Part shown: in pieces, positions 1-7,061 of the stretch
How the letters are laid out: the number at the start of each line of letters is the position of its first letter
Position numbering within the stretch: the stretch's first letter is position 1
Notes under the pieces: generated by a model
Told to the model about the DNA's origin: nothing
Seen by the model: only the letters and a program-made list of their open reading frames with translations
The model's database searches: none
Made by a program: the position numbers and the translations under genes
DNA from: an uncultured Porphyromonadaceae bacterium
GTDB lineage: Bacteria > Bacteroidota > Bacteroidia > Bacteroidales > Muribaculaceae
Assembly: GCA_947175715.1 (NCBI GenBank)
Contig: CAMWOD010000046.1
Coordinates: 1-7,316, forward strand
Direction of reading: 5' to 3'
Length of the DNA: 7,316 nucleotides

Positions 1-1
1 A

Positions 2-544
2 CTCTATGGGCACATGTGCTCGGGCCACCTGCAAGGGCGGGTGCTCAAGATGCTCACACGGATGATTGCACCCAAGCGTGTGCTCGAGCTCGGCACCTAT
101 GTGGGATATTCAGCACTCTGTATTGCTCAGGGGCTCGACAACCCCGACGCTCAGGTTCACACCATCGATATTGACGATGAGATGGAAGATGTGATATGCG
201 AGCAGCTTGAGCTCGACCCCGCCGGACGGCATGTGACTCTTCACATCGGCGATGCACTGGAGATAGTGCCACAACTGCCGGGAGAGTGGGATATGGCTGT
301 GATTGATGCCAATAAGCGCGACTATATCCGCTACTACGAGATGATATTGCCTCGGATGCGTCGCGGTGGATTCATCCTGGCCGATAATACTCTGTGGGCT
401 GGAAAAGTCGTAGATCTCGACAATAATAAGGATGCCCTTACCCGCGGGGTGGCTGAGTTTAACGACTATGTAGCACGCGATCCGCGCGTAGAAGTAGTGA
501 TTCTGCCTATGCGCGATGGCTTAACAATATTAAATGTACTATGA
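2..544 (+). CDS. SAM-dependent O-methyltransferase (5'-truncated by window edge)
   Basis: The protein fits the class I O-methyltransferase family of the caffeoyl-CoA/catechol type (Methyltransf_3), which moves a methyl group from S-adenosylmethionine to a hydroxyl in the cytoplasm; the substrate cannot be told. Counting residues from the Met at position 14, the SAM-binding glycine motif is LELGTYVGYSA (24-34), and VIDANK (D98) and LADN (D124, N125) match the family's metal-binding Asp and Asp-Asn. The reading frame is open to the window edge (codons L-Y-G-H before that Met). The segment SGHLQGRVL is internal in relatives, so position 14 is not the true start and a few dozen N-terminal residues lie upstream. 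The stop overlaps the next gene's ATG (ATGA, 541-544), which implies translational coupling. The family call is firm; the role is unknown. Confidence 0.88.
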   Translation, partial: LYGHMCSGHLQGRVLKMLTRMIAPKRVLELGTYVGYSALCIAQGLDNPDAQVHTIDIDDEMEDVICEQLELDPAGRHVTLHIGDALEIVPQLPGEWDMAVIDANKRDYIRYYEMILPRMRRGGFILADNTLWAGKVVDLDNNKDALTRGVAEFNDYVARDPRVEVVILPMRDGLTILNVL

Positions 545-1152
545 ATCTTCTATTTGATCTTGGCGGTGTCATAATGGATATAGAGCGCCAGCGGTGTGTC
601 GATGCCTACCGCCGCCTGGGCATGGCACATCCCGAGCAGTTTCTCGGCGACTACGTGCAGCAAGGACCGTTTATGTTGATCGAAAGCGGCAAGATATCAC
701 CCGCTGAGTTTCGTGCTACGCTGCGTGAATATCTACCCGCCGATGTCACCGACTCGCAGATTGATGATGCTTTTTTCCAATTTTTGGTTGGCATACCGGA
801 GCATCGCCTACGCCAGCTGCGCCAACTGCGGGCCGACAATAGAATCTACCTTCTTTCCAACACCAATCCCATAATGTGGGATGGGAAAATCAAAGAGGAA
901 TTTACCAAGGAGGGGCTTTGCCGCGAGGATTACTTCGATGGCATCGTCACTTCATTCGAAGCCAAGACTATGAAGCCCGATCCTCAAATATTCCGTTACG
1001 CTATTGATAAGCTGGGTATCGAGCCCGAGGAAACTCTCTTTCTCGACGATTCGCAAGCCAATCTCGACGCTGCAGCCACGCTCGGCTTCATGACTGCGCT
1101 GGTGCCTCCCGGTAGCGAGTTTGCCGAAATCATAGCCAACTTCAAGCGATGA
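541..1152 (+). CDS. HAD-IA family phosphatase, YihX-like
   Basis: This 203-residue protein is a haloacid dehalogenase superfamily hydrolase, subfamily IA, which dephosphorylates small molecules through an aspartyl-phosphate. Motif I is FDLGGV with nucleophile D6. The usual second Asp of DxD is replaced by Gly (G8), as in the YihX-like branch. Motif II is LLSNTN (S106, N107), motif III is KTMKPDP (K145), and motif IV is LFLDDS (D169, D170), the Mg-binding pair. Residues about 15-90 form the helical cap. Length is normal. The start is set by ATGA overlap with the methyltransferase stop, and ribF begins 1 bp after its stop. The substrate is unproven; sitting next to ribF makes a flavin-pathway phosphate (ribityl-pyrimidine phosphate or FMN) a reasonable guess, while sugar phosphates are the known substrate of E. 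coli YihX. Confidence 0.88.
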   Translation: MNLLFDLGGVIMDIERQRCVDAYRRLGMAHPEQFLGDYVQQGPFMLIESGKISPAEFRATLREYLPADVTDSQIDDAFFQFLVGIPEHRLRQLRQLRADNRIYLLSNTNPIMWDGKIKEEFTKEGLCREDYFDGIVTSFEAKTMKPDPQIFRYAIDKLGIEPEETLFLDDSQANLDAAATLGFMTALVPPGSEFAEIIANFKR

Positions 1153-1153
1153 A

Positions 1154-2059
1154 ATGAGCCAGGGCGAGCAGAATAAACTTATAGTGACGGTGGGCACATT
1201 CGATGGTGTTCACAAGGGGCATCAACTGCTGCTGCAACAGCTCAAAACCGAGGCTGCTCGGCTGTGTATGACCCCCGCTGTCGTTACATTCAGCAATCAT
1301 CCTCTTGCTATCATCGACCCCACTCGCTCACCCAAGTTACTGACATCTCCTGCCGAACATATATCGCTGCTGCGCAATATTGTAAATCAGGTAATTGTAA
1401 TCGATTTCGACTCTCATCTGCGATCGCTCACCGCCGAGCAATTCCTATTGATGCTCCGCAACGATTACAATGTAGGGGCACTCATGTTGGGATTCAATAA
1501 CCACTTGGGGAGTGACCACTTAGGCTATGGTGAGGAATTGGAGAAAATAGCCCGGTCACTGGATATAGTGCTGATAGAAGGACATGAGTTATCACCATGT
1601 CAACAAGGACGCGTGTGCTCCACCACTATTCGCAAGCTCGTAGCTGAGGGGAAAATAAGCGATGCAACACAACTGCTCGGTCATCCCTACCCCATCACCG
1701 GAACCGTAGAACACGGCAAGGCTCTTGGACGCACAATTGGCTTTCCCACAGCCAATATGGCTATTGATTCCAAGCTGAAGCTTATACCGCCCACGGGGGT
1801 ATACGCCGGTTATGTCAATGTCGGCGATATGCGGCATGCGGTGATGGTGAACATCGGTCACCGGCCCACTGTCGACCGACCCGACTCTCCCCAAAGCATC
1901 GAAGCCCACATCATCGATTTTGACGGTAATATCTACCATCAGCAGCTCACACTACAGCTCATTGAGCGGCTACGCCCGGAGATGCGCTTCCCATCGATTG
2001 ACGCTCTGCGCAAGCAGCTCGTCGCTGATGCGCAAGCCACGCGTGCTATTTGCCGGTAA
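1154..2059 (+). CDS. ribF: Bifunctional riboflavin kinase / FMN adenylyltransferase
   Basis: RibF makes FMN from riboflavin and ATP, then FAD from FMN and ATP, in the cytoplasm. The 301-residue length is near the family norm. The N-terminal adenylyltransferase domain (about 9-170) has the nucleotide-binding GTFDGVHKGH (14-23) and STTIR (156-160). The C-terminal flavokinase domain (about 178-300) has GFPTAN (196-201, Mg-ATP binding), NIGHRPT (233-239) and IEAHIIDF with the catalytic-position Glu E250. One oddity is that the usual FRFG/HRFG loop of the adenylyltransferase domain reads FNNHLG (114-119), so the conserved Arg is missing. Translation probably couples to the HAD gene 1 bp upstream. 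Its last 14 bp overlap the end of convergent mutS. Confidence 0.96.
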   Translation: MSQGEQNKLIVTVGTFDGVHKGHQLLLQQLKTEAARLCMTPAVVTFSNHPLAIIDPTRSPKLLTSPAEHISLLRNIVNQVIVIDFDSHLRSLTAEQFLLMLRNDYNVGALMLGFNNHLGSDHLGYGEELEKIARSLDIVLIEGHELSPCQQGRVCSTTIRKLVAEGKISDATQLLGHPYPITGTVEHGKALGRTIGFPTANMAIDSKLKLIPPTGVYAGYVNVGDMRHAVMVNIGHRPTVDRPDSPQSIEAHIIDFDGNIYHQQLTLQLIERLRPEMRFPSIDALRKQLVADAQATRAICR

Positions 2060-4661
2060 GTATCTGGCGGATGTCGTGGAGACGGTTGAGGGCCTCCATG
2101 GGTGTAAGACGGTTGATGTCGAGATGCAATATTTCGTCGCGTACCTGCTCCAACACGGGATCGTCGAGCTGGAAAAAGCTCAGCTGAACGCCGTCGGATG
2201 TCGTTGCCGGCGTGCTGATAGCCGCGGTATCGGTCTTGAGTTGCGAGGTATTGCGCTCAAGGTCGCGTAGCACTTGATTGGCACGATTCACTATCGACTT
2301 GGGCATTCCCGCAAGGCGGGCCACATGTATGCCGAAGCTATGCTCCGATCCGCCGGGGGCAAGTTTGCGCAGGAACACCACCTTGCCGTCAATCTCCTTG
2401 ACCGACACATTGTAGTTGACCACGCGCTTGTAAGTACGCTCCATGTCGTTGAGCTCATGGTAGTGTGTGGCAAAGAGCGTCTTGGGGTGTATTTCACCAT
2501 GCTCGTGAATGTACTCTACTATCGACCAAGCTATTGAGATGCCATCGTAGGTCGATGTGCCACGTCCCAGCTCATCGAATAGTATGAGCGACCGCTGGCT
2601 CATGTTGTTGAGGATTGATGCGGCTTCGTTCATCTCCACCATGAAGGTCGATTCTCCCAGCGAAATGTTGTCGGAAGCTCCAACACGTGTGAAAATCTTG
2701 TCGACGTACCCTATATGGGCCGATGTGGCTGGTACAAATGAGCCTATCTGTGCCATAAGCACTATCAGGGCTGTCTGGCGCAGCAGGGCCGACTTACCCG
2801 ACATGTTGGGGCCGGTAATCATCATCACCTGCATGCTGTCGTTGTCGAGTTTCACGGAGTTGGCTATATATGGCTCTCCTGGAGGGAGCTGCTTCTCAAT
2901 CACTGGGTGACGCCCATCCACTATGTCAATCACCATCGAGTCGTCGACCTGCGGACGGTTGTATCGATTGTCAATTGCTGCCAGCGCAAACGATGTGAGG
3001 CAATCCAGCTGCGCTATCAGCTGCGAATTGAGCTGTATGGTCGACACGTATTGGCACAATTGCCCCACCAAGTCGGTGTAGAGCTGAGCTTCAAGGGCCG
3101 ATATGCGCTCCTGGGCAGTGAGTATCTTCTCCTCATACTCTTTAAGCTCCTGGGTGATGTAGCGCTCGGCGTTGACAAGTGTCTGCTTGCGTATCCACTC
3201 GGTGGGCACTTTATCCTTATGGGTATTGGTCACCTCTATATAGTAGCCGAATACGTTGTTATACCCTATCTTGAGACTCGGTATGCCGGTGGCGGCTATC
3301 TCGCGCTGCTGTATGCGCAGCAGGTAGTCTTTACCTTGAAATGCTATGTCGCGCAGCTGGTCGAGCTCCTCGCTCACCCCGCGGCGTATCACGGGGGCCT
3401 TACCAAGCAATGCCGGAGCATCGGGCTCAATCTGAGCTTCGATACGGTCGCGGATGGGTGTGCACGGGTTGAGTTGCTGCCCTATGTCGCGCAGACTTTC
3501 TTGCGCCGAGTGCATGCATATACGCTTTATGGGCTCGATAGCCGAGAGTGCTACCTTGATTTGCACAACCTCGCGGGGTGTCACTCGGCCAACGGCCACT
3601 TTGGAGATAAGACGCTCCAGGTCGCCAATGGCCGAGAGCTGTTCGGTGATGGCAATGCGTGAGTCGCTGTCGCGCAAAAATTGCTCCACTGCGTCAAGGC
3701 GCCTATTAATAGCAGTCGGGTCCTTGAGCGGGAAGATGAGCCAGCGGCGCAACATGCGTGCTCCCATGGGGCTGACGGTATAGTCGATGATGTCGAGTAG
3801 ACTCTTGCCACCCTCGCCAAGGGGTGCGAGCAACTCAAGGTTGCGCACGGTGAAACGATCGAGACGCACGTAGCGGTCCTCTTCGACGCGCATCAGCCGG
3901 TTGATATGGCTCGTCTGTGTATGGCTCGTTTGATCAAGATAATATAGTATCGACCCTGAGGCTATGATGGCCTGGGGCATACCCTCGATGCCAAACCCCT
4001 TGAGCGACGCTGTCTCAAACTGCTTGAGCAGCCGCTCCATGGCCGCATCGGTGGTGAATATCCAGTCGTCGAGCTGAGTGGTCATGTACTTGCCTGCGAA
4101 GGTGTCGGCCAGACGATCGCGGTTGCCGCGCTCTATCAGCACCTCCTTGGGAGCGAAGTTGTTGAGCAACTTCTCCACATAGTCGGAATCGCCTTGAGCG
4201 GTTAAGAATTCGCCAGTGGATATATCAAGGAAAGCCACACCCACTTCGTTGCGGTCGAAGTGCACAGCGGCCAGGAAGTTGTTCTCGCTACGGTCGAGTA
4301 TGTTGTCGTTAATAGAAACTCCGGGGGTTACGAGCTCGGTGATGCCGCGTTTTACCAGCTTCTTGGTGAGCTTGGGATCCTCAAGCTGCTCGCATATCGC
4401 CACGCGCTTGCCCGCGCGCACTAATTTGGGCAGATATGTGTCGAGAGCATGATGGGGAAAGCCTGCGAGCTCTACGTACTGTGCCGCCCCGTTGGCTCGG
4501 CGTGTCAGCGTGATTCCGAGTATTTCGGAGGTTGCGATGGCATCGTCGGAAAATGTTTCGTAAAAGTCGCCCACACGAAACAGAAGCACGGCGTCGGGAT
4601 GCTTGCGTTTCATCTCGACATATTGCTTCATCAGCGGGGTTTCAACGATTTTTGTGGCCAC
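2046..4661 (-). CDS. mutS: DNA mismatch repair ATPase MutS
   Basis: MutS binds mismatches and small loops and, with ATP, recruits MutL. The full 871-residue MutS1 plan is present. The mismatch-reading Phe-x-Glu is in GDFYETF (F33, E35). The connector, lever and clamp regions cover about 130-560. The ATPase has Walker A GPNMSGKS (617-624), Walker B LILFDELGRGTS (D696, E697) and ATHYHEL (H733). A QLSFF motif (826-830) matches a beta-clamp binding site, followed by a C-terminal helical dimerisation segment ending at MEALNRLHDIR. The start is GTG: homologues begin M-A-x-K-I-V-E-T-P-L-M, and an in-frame TAA lies three codons upstream, so the only other choice is Met11, which would cut conserved sequence. 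The gene follows the NigD-like lipoprotein gene by 10 bp and is last in its operon. Confidence 0.97.
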   Translation of the reverse strand: MATKIVETPLMKQYVEMKRKHPDAVLLFRVGDFYETFSDDAIATSEILGITLTRRANGAAQYVELAGFPHHALDTYLPKLVRAGKRVAICEQLEDPKLTKKLVKRGITELVTPGVSINDNILDRSENNFLAAVHFDRNEVGVAFLDISTGEFLTAQGDSDYVEKLLNNFAPKEVLIERGNRDRLADTFAGKYMTTQLDDWIFTTDAAMERLLKQFETASLKGFGIEGMPQAIIASGSILYYLDQTSHTQTSHINRLMRVEEDRYVRLDRFTVRNLELLAPLGEGGKSLLDIIDYTVSPMGARMLRRWLIFPLKDPTAINRRLDAVEQFLRDSDSRIAITEQLSAIGDLERLISKVAVGRVTPREVVQIKVALSAIEPIKRICMHSAQESLRDIGQQLNPCTPIRDRIEAQIEPDAPALLGKAPVIRRGVSEELDQLRDIAFQGKDYLLRIQQREIAATGIPSLKIGYNNVFGYYIEVTNTHKDKVPTEWIRKQTLVNAERYITQELKEYEEKILTAQERISALEAQLYTDLVGQLCQYVSTIQLNSQLIAQLDCLTSFALAAIDNRYNRPQVDDSMVIDIVDGRHPVIEKQLPPGEPYIANSVKLDNDSMQVMMITGPNMSGKSALLRQTALIVLMAQIGSFVPATSAHIGYVDKIFTRVGASDNISLGESTFMVEMNEAASILNNMSQRSLILFDELGRGTSTYDGISIAWSIVEYIHEHGEIHPKTLFATHYHELNDMERTYKRVVNYNVSVKEIDGKVVFLRKLAPGGSEHSFGIHVARLAGMPKSIVNRANQVLRDLERNTSQLKTDTAAISTPATTSDGVQLSFFQLDDPVLEQVRDEILHLDINRLTPMEALNRLHDIRQILTGK

Positions 4662-4671
4662 TATGCGTTAA

Positions 4672-5325
4672 TTAAAAGCTTATGTGAAACAATGATGTGG
4701 GTAGGTTGGCGTTATTGACGTGTATGTCAACTCCTTCGTACATGTGGGTTCCCATCAGCAAGCTGATGTCGAATGATATATAGTAGTTGCGGTCGTAGGT
4801 GGGTGTGTCGTCGCTGAGATTGTGAGCCAGGTAAAGCTGTGGCACCGCATCGCCGAGCGTTGTCACATCGGCTGCAAGGGCAAGCCTGCGCGCCTCGCCG
4901 CTCACCGGCAGGCGGCAACGCACATTCAGCTTCGAGCCCGCAAGCCACATCGATTCGAGATACACAGGGTCGGCGTCCCACCCTTCTATCATCGACGGCA
5001 TCTCCAGCTCCATCGCCACATTGGTAATGGCGTAGGCTCCACGCAGCTCTATTGGGCCTGACTTATATGCTTCACCATTTGCAGGGACGTAGCATATCAG
5101 CAGGCTCTCTCCTATCGCTGTCTTATCGCCGATGTAGCGGTCGTAGGTCAGAGTCACCGGTTCACCTTCGCCATGGTAGAGCAGAAATTGCGAGCCATTG
5201 GCATCATTCTGCGTCAGCTCCACCACATCGTATAGCACCACCGGCTGCACTCCGGGGTCGCCATTGTCGGCACACCCAGTAAGCAGCAATACCATTGCAA
5301 TCAAAATAGCTGCGATTCTACCCAT
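4672..5325 (-). CDS. NigD-like lipoprotein
   Basis: This 217-residue protein begins with a lipoprotein signal: one Arg, a hydrophobic stretch (A5-L15) and the lipobox LTGC with the lipidated cysteine at C18. It should be anchored in the outer or inner membrane facing the periplasm. After C18 the sequence ADNGD is only mildly acidic, so surface export is uncertain. The body is beta-rich. Two stretches resemble the Bacteroidota NigD-like family as I remember it: MWLAGSKLNVRCRL (126-139) and AHNLSDDTPTYDRN (167-180), the latter running into YISFDISLL. NigD was named from the nigrescin bacteriocin locus of Prevotella, but the family has no established function. It lies 5 bp after the ABC ATPase gene and 10 bp before mutS. 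The family call rests on motif memory, not a search. Confidence 0.75.
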   Translation of the reverse strand: MGRIAAILIAMVLLLTGCADNGDPGVQPVVLYDVVELTQNDANGSQFLLYHGEGEPVTLTYDRYIGDKTAIGESLLICYVPANGEAYKSGPIELRGAYAITNVAMELEMPSMIEGWDADPVYLESMWLAGSKLNVRCRLPVSGEARRLALAADVTTLGDAVPQLYLAHNLSDDTPTYDRNYYISFDISLLMGTHMYEGVDIHVNNANLPTSLFHISF

Positions 5326-5330
5326 ATCTA

Positions 5331-5987
5331 CTATTCTATTACCCTACCATCTTCAAGGGTGATTATACGGTGTGAATCGGCCGCGAAAGTATCGTCGTGA
5401 GTCACTATCACTATAGTCTGACCCATCTCGCGGTTGAGCTGCATGAACAGTGAGTGCAGCTCGCGGCGATTCGACGAGTCGAGGCTACCCGAGGGTTCGT
5501 CGGCAAGGAGCACCTTGGGCTCATTGATGAGCGCACGCGCCACGGCGGCACGCTGACGCTCACCTCCCGACACCTGATTGGGACGGTGATCCAGTCGATG
5601 CGACAATCCTAAGTAGTCCAACAGCTGCTTGGCACGGTCTTCAGCCGCTCCACGCGATGTGTGCCCTATCAATGCGGGCATCATCACATTCTCAAGCAGC
5701 GTAAACTCAGGGAGCAGCTGGTGAAACTGGAACACAAACCCCACGTTGCGGTTGCGAAAACGTGCCAGCCGCGCGTCGTTGAGCTTGAATATATCACCTT
5801 CACCCTCATACACCACCGTGCCAGTGTCAGGACGCTCCAGCGAGCCGATTATTTGAAGCAAGGTAGTCTTTCCGGCCCCGCTGGGGCCTACTATCGACAC
5901 AAGTTCACCCCTGGCGATGCTGAGAGTGATACCCTTCAGCACCTCCAGATTGCCGTAACGTCGAGTGATATTGTCTACACTTATCAT
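5331..5987 (-). CDS. lolD: ABC transporter ATP-binding protein, LolD/MacB type
   Basis: This is a 218-residue single-domain ATPase with every ABC motif: Walker A GPSGAGKTT (34-42), Q-loop Gln Q87 in FVFQFHQLLPEFT, signature VSGGERQ (139-145), Walker B VLLADEP (D163, E164), D-loop SLD (168-170) and switch His H197 in VTHD. The length and the FQFHQLLPEFTLLENVMMP stretch fit the LolD/MacB/FtsE group, in which the ATPase drives lipoprotein release to the outer membrane or a MacB-type mechanotransmission pump. No membrane permease partner is encoded here, so the symbol is tentative. The ATG overlaps the slyD-like stop (ATGA, 5984-5987), and a lipoprotein gene follows after 5 bp, which fits an envelope role. 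Confidence 0.9.
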   Translation of the reverse strand: MISVDNITRRYGNLEVLKGITLSIARGELVSIVGPSGAGKTTLLQIIGSLERPDTGTVVYEGEGDIFKLNDARLARFRNRNVGFVFQFHQLLPEFTLLENVMMPALIGHTSRGAAEDRAKQLLDYLGLSHRLDHRPNQVSGGERQRAAVARALINEPKVLLADEPSGSLDSSNRRELHSLFMQLNREMGQTIVIVTHDDTFAADSHRIITLEDGRVIE

Positions 5988-6562
5988 TTACAGCCGCAGC
6001 CACAGCTGTTGTTATCGTCACCGCAGCCACATTCACCCTCGCCGCACGAACCGCCGCCGCAACTGCCGCAACCGCAAGTGGGGTGCAACTCCTCGGGGGT
6101 GGCATCGCGCACGGTGAGGATTTTGCCGCTGAAGCGTACATCCTTACCGGCCAACGGATGGTTGAAATCCATCTTCACATCCTTGTCGGTAACCTCGGTC
6201 ACCAGTCCATTGATGCGGTAACCGTCGGCAGTCATCATAGGCACATATTCGCCCACCTTTATCATCTCGTCGTCAAACTTGCCATCTACCAGAAACAGCT
6301 CACGATCGAGGGTCACCACCTGCTCAGGGTCGTGCGGTCCGAAAGCCTCGGCAGCTTTCACATCCACGTTAAACTCACCACCAGGCTCCAAGCCCTCTAT
6401 AGCCTGCTCAAGAGGACGAATCATCCCTTGAGTCACGCCGAATATGATGCGTTCAGGATCTTCAACATCAGTTTGATGCACAAGTTTAGCATTTCCATCG
6501 GGAGTCAGCTCATACAAGTCGTAGCCGAGTTCCACATATTTTCCAGGTTCAATACGTTCCAT
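5984..6562 (-). CDS. slyD: FKBP-type peptidyl-prolyl isomerase, SlyD-like, with Cys-rich tail
   Basis: This 192-residue SlyD-like protein speeds cis-trans turning of X-Pro bonds and acts as a folding helper; in enterobacteria SlyD also delivers nickel. The FKBP domain is split by an insert-in-flap chaperone domain: FKBP part 1-70 (GMIRPLEQAIEGLEPGG 46-62), insert about 72-130, return at DFNHPLAGKDVRFSGKI (132-148). After residue 160 comes a metal-binding style tail with nine Cys (163, 165, 168, 173, 178, 180, 187, 189, 191), many Gly and no His. No signal peptide is seen, so it should be cytoplasmic. An in-frame TAA two codons upstream fixes the ATG. It is the first gene of the four-gene operon, with a promoter about 56 bp upstream. 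Confidence 0.92.
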   Translation of the reverse strand: MERIEPGKYVELGYDLYELTPDGNAKLVHQTDVEDPERIIFGVTQGMIRPLEQAIEGLEPGGEFNVDVKAAEAFGPHDPEQVVTLDRELFLVDGKFDDEMIKVGEYVPMMTADGYRINGLVTEVTDKDVKMDFNHPLAGKDVRFSGKILTVRDATPEELHPTCGCGSCGGGSCGEGECGCGDDNNSCGCGCK

Positions 6563-6617
6563 ATCTTATTATACTTTAATTCTATATTATAACAATCCAC
6601 ATCGGTGGCTATCAATG

Positions 6618-6649
6618 CAAAAATACTTAAAATTTCCCTAATACGAAAA
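6618..6649 (-). promoter_or_regulatory. Bacteroidota-type promoter for the slyD-lolD-nigD-mutS operon
   Basis: On the minus strand, TATTTTTG (6618-6625) matches the Bacteroidota -7 consensus TAnnTTTG perfectly. A TTTTCG (6644-6649) lies 18 nt upstream where a TTTG-like -33 box is expected, a weaker match. Transcription would start near 6612, giving a leader of about 50 nt rich in A and T before the slyD-like ATG. No Shine-Dalgarno is seen, which is usual in this phylum. Confidence 0.6.
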
Positions 6650-6663
6650 TCCATCCCCCAAAA

Positions 6664-6770
6664 ATCACACTCCAATCACCCAAAATTCCCCTCACCCCAA
6701 CTCGTCCGAATCGTCCAATAGATCAGATTCGTCCGATAATTCCAATAACTCCAATTACTCCGATTGAGCC
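6664..6770 (-). repeat. Degenerate 9-bp tandem array, copy 1
   Basis: From 6699 to 6770 there are eight consecutive 9-bp units, seven ending in CC on the + strand (for example GATTCGTCC, AATAACTCC, AATTACTCC); read on the minus strand the unit is about GGAGTAATT. The one off-unit is AATAGATCA at 6717-6725. A looser continuation runs left to 6664 with 8-9 bp spacing. The array directly follows hairpin H1 on the minus strand and sits just upstream of the slyD operon promoter. A 9-bp period equals three codons, but no start or family-like protein is present. Confidence 0.8.
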
Positions 6771-6785
6771 ACAGCGTGGCATATA
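6766..6785 (-). repeat. Small hairpin H1 of the GCnnC-nnn-GnnGC family
   Basis: The + strand reads GAGCCACAGCGTGGCATATA. The stem GCCAC/GTGGC (6768-6772 with 6776-6780) closes a 3-nt loop. On the minus strand it reads TATAT, stem, loop GCT, stem, TC, and then enters the 9-bp array. It matches H4 at 7180-7200 with a paired A-T to G-C change inside the stem. Confidence 0.75.
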
Positions 6786-6809
6786 CAAAGCCATCCGAGT
6801 GCCAAGTAG

Positions 6810-6829
6810 GGACGCGATTCTTCGCGTCC
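6810..6829. repeat. Perfect 8-bp stem-loop GGACGCGA-TTCT-TCGCGTCC
   Basis: GGACGCGA (6810-6817) and TCGCGTCC (6822-6829) pair perfectly around a TTCT loop. The right arm lies within the first copy of the 35-bp direct repeat. It resembles GTAGGGACGC-type palindromes that recur between genes of several bacteria; that resemblance is from memory. Confidence 0.75.
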
Positions 6830-6884
6830 GCATGAAATTGTTTGCCGCCCGATTCTTCGCGTCCGCATGAAATAGCTTGCCGCG
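6815..6884. repeat. 35-bp direct tandem repeat, two copies
   Basis: Units 6815-6849 and 6850-6884 share their first 24 bases (CGATTCTTCGCGTCC then GCATGAAAT), differ at three bases (TGT against AGC), then share TTGCCGC before a final C/G difference. The copies abut exactly. Only the first copy keeps the upstream left arm that forms the 6810-6829 hairpin; in the second copy the TTGCCGC tail instead pairs downstream. Confidence 0.85.
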
Positions 6885-6904
6885 ATGCGTGGCATCTGCG
6901 GCAA
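6877..6904. repeat. Strong 12-bp stem-loop with GTG loop
   Basis: TTGCCGCGATGC (6877-6888) pairs with GCATC (6892-6896) and GCGGCAA (6898-6904), leaving one bulged T (6897) and a 3-nt GTG loop. No T-run follows on either side, so it does not look like an intrinsic terminator. Its left arm is the tail of the second 35-bp repeat unit. Confidence 0.75.
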
Positions 6905-7034
6905 TGCGCGGCGGGGCCGAGGGTCACGTTAGCCGCATGCAAGTGCGCCGTCAGGTGCACGCAGCTTGCGGAACATGTGCCACCCACGCACAATCTCGGC
7001 TGCGTAGATGCCGGCCTTTGTCTCAGGCAATTAC
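6905..7034. other. Non-coding spacer with one weaker stem
   Basis: No gene is credible here. A GC-rich stretch holds one imperfect stem: GCAAG (6939-6943) with CTTGC (6965-6969), extended inward by GCG (6945-6947) with CGC (6960-6962) across a small internal loop. The rest shows nothing I can name. Confidence 0.4.
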
Positions 7035-7052
7035 ATCGCCTCTCCGAGGCTC
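7035..7052 (+). repeat. Small hairpin H2 of the GCnnC-nnn-GnnGC family
   Basis: ATC, then stem GCCTC (7038-7042), loop TCC, stem GAGGC (7046-7050), then TC. It has the same layout as H3 (ATC, 5-bp stem, loop TCC, TC), but both middle stem pairs differ and pairing is kept. Confidence 0.65.
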
Positions 7053-7061
7053 ATGATGATG

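Noticed and set aside
14..16. ATG as the start of the methyltransferase
   Set aside because: The frame stays open to the window edge and the residues after this Met are internal in the family.
2907..3662. 251-residue open frame on the + strand inside mutS
   Set aside because: It lies wholly antisense to a full-length MutS with all motifs intact and shows no recognisable domain; it is a shadow of biased codon use.
5661..6221. 186-residue open frame on the + strand over the ABC ATPase and SlyD-like genes
   Set aside because: It is antisense to two clear genes, and its low-complexity Pro/His/Gln stretches come from the Gly/Cys-coding tail read backwards.
6699..6884. CRISPR-like array
   Set aside because: The 9-bp units have no spacers, and the 35-bp repeats abut directly with only two copies and no cas genes.
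6676..6993. 105-residue open frame on the - strand in the repeat region
   Set aside because: It runs through the first 9-bp array and the 35-bp repeats and has no domain or good start context.
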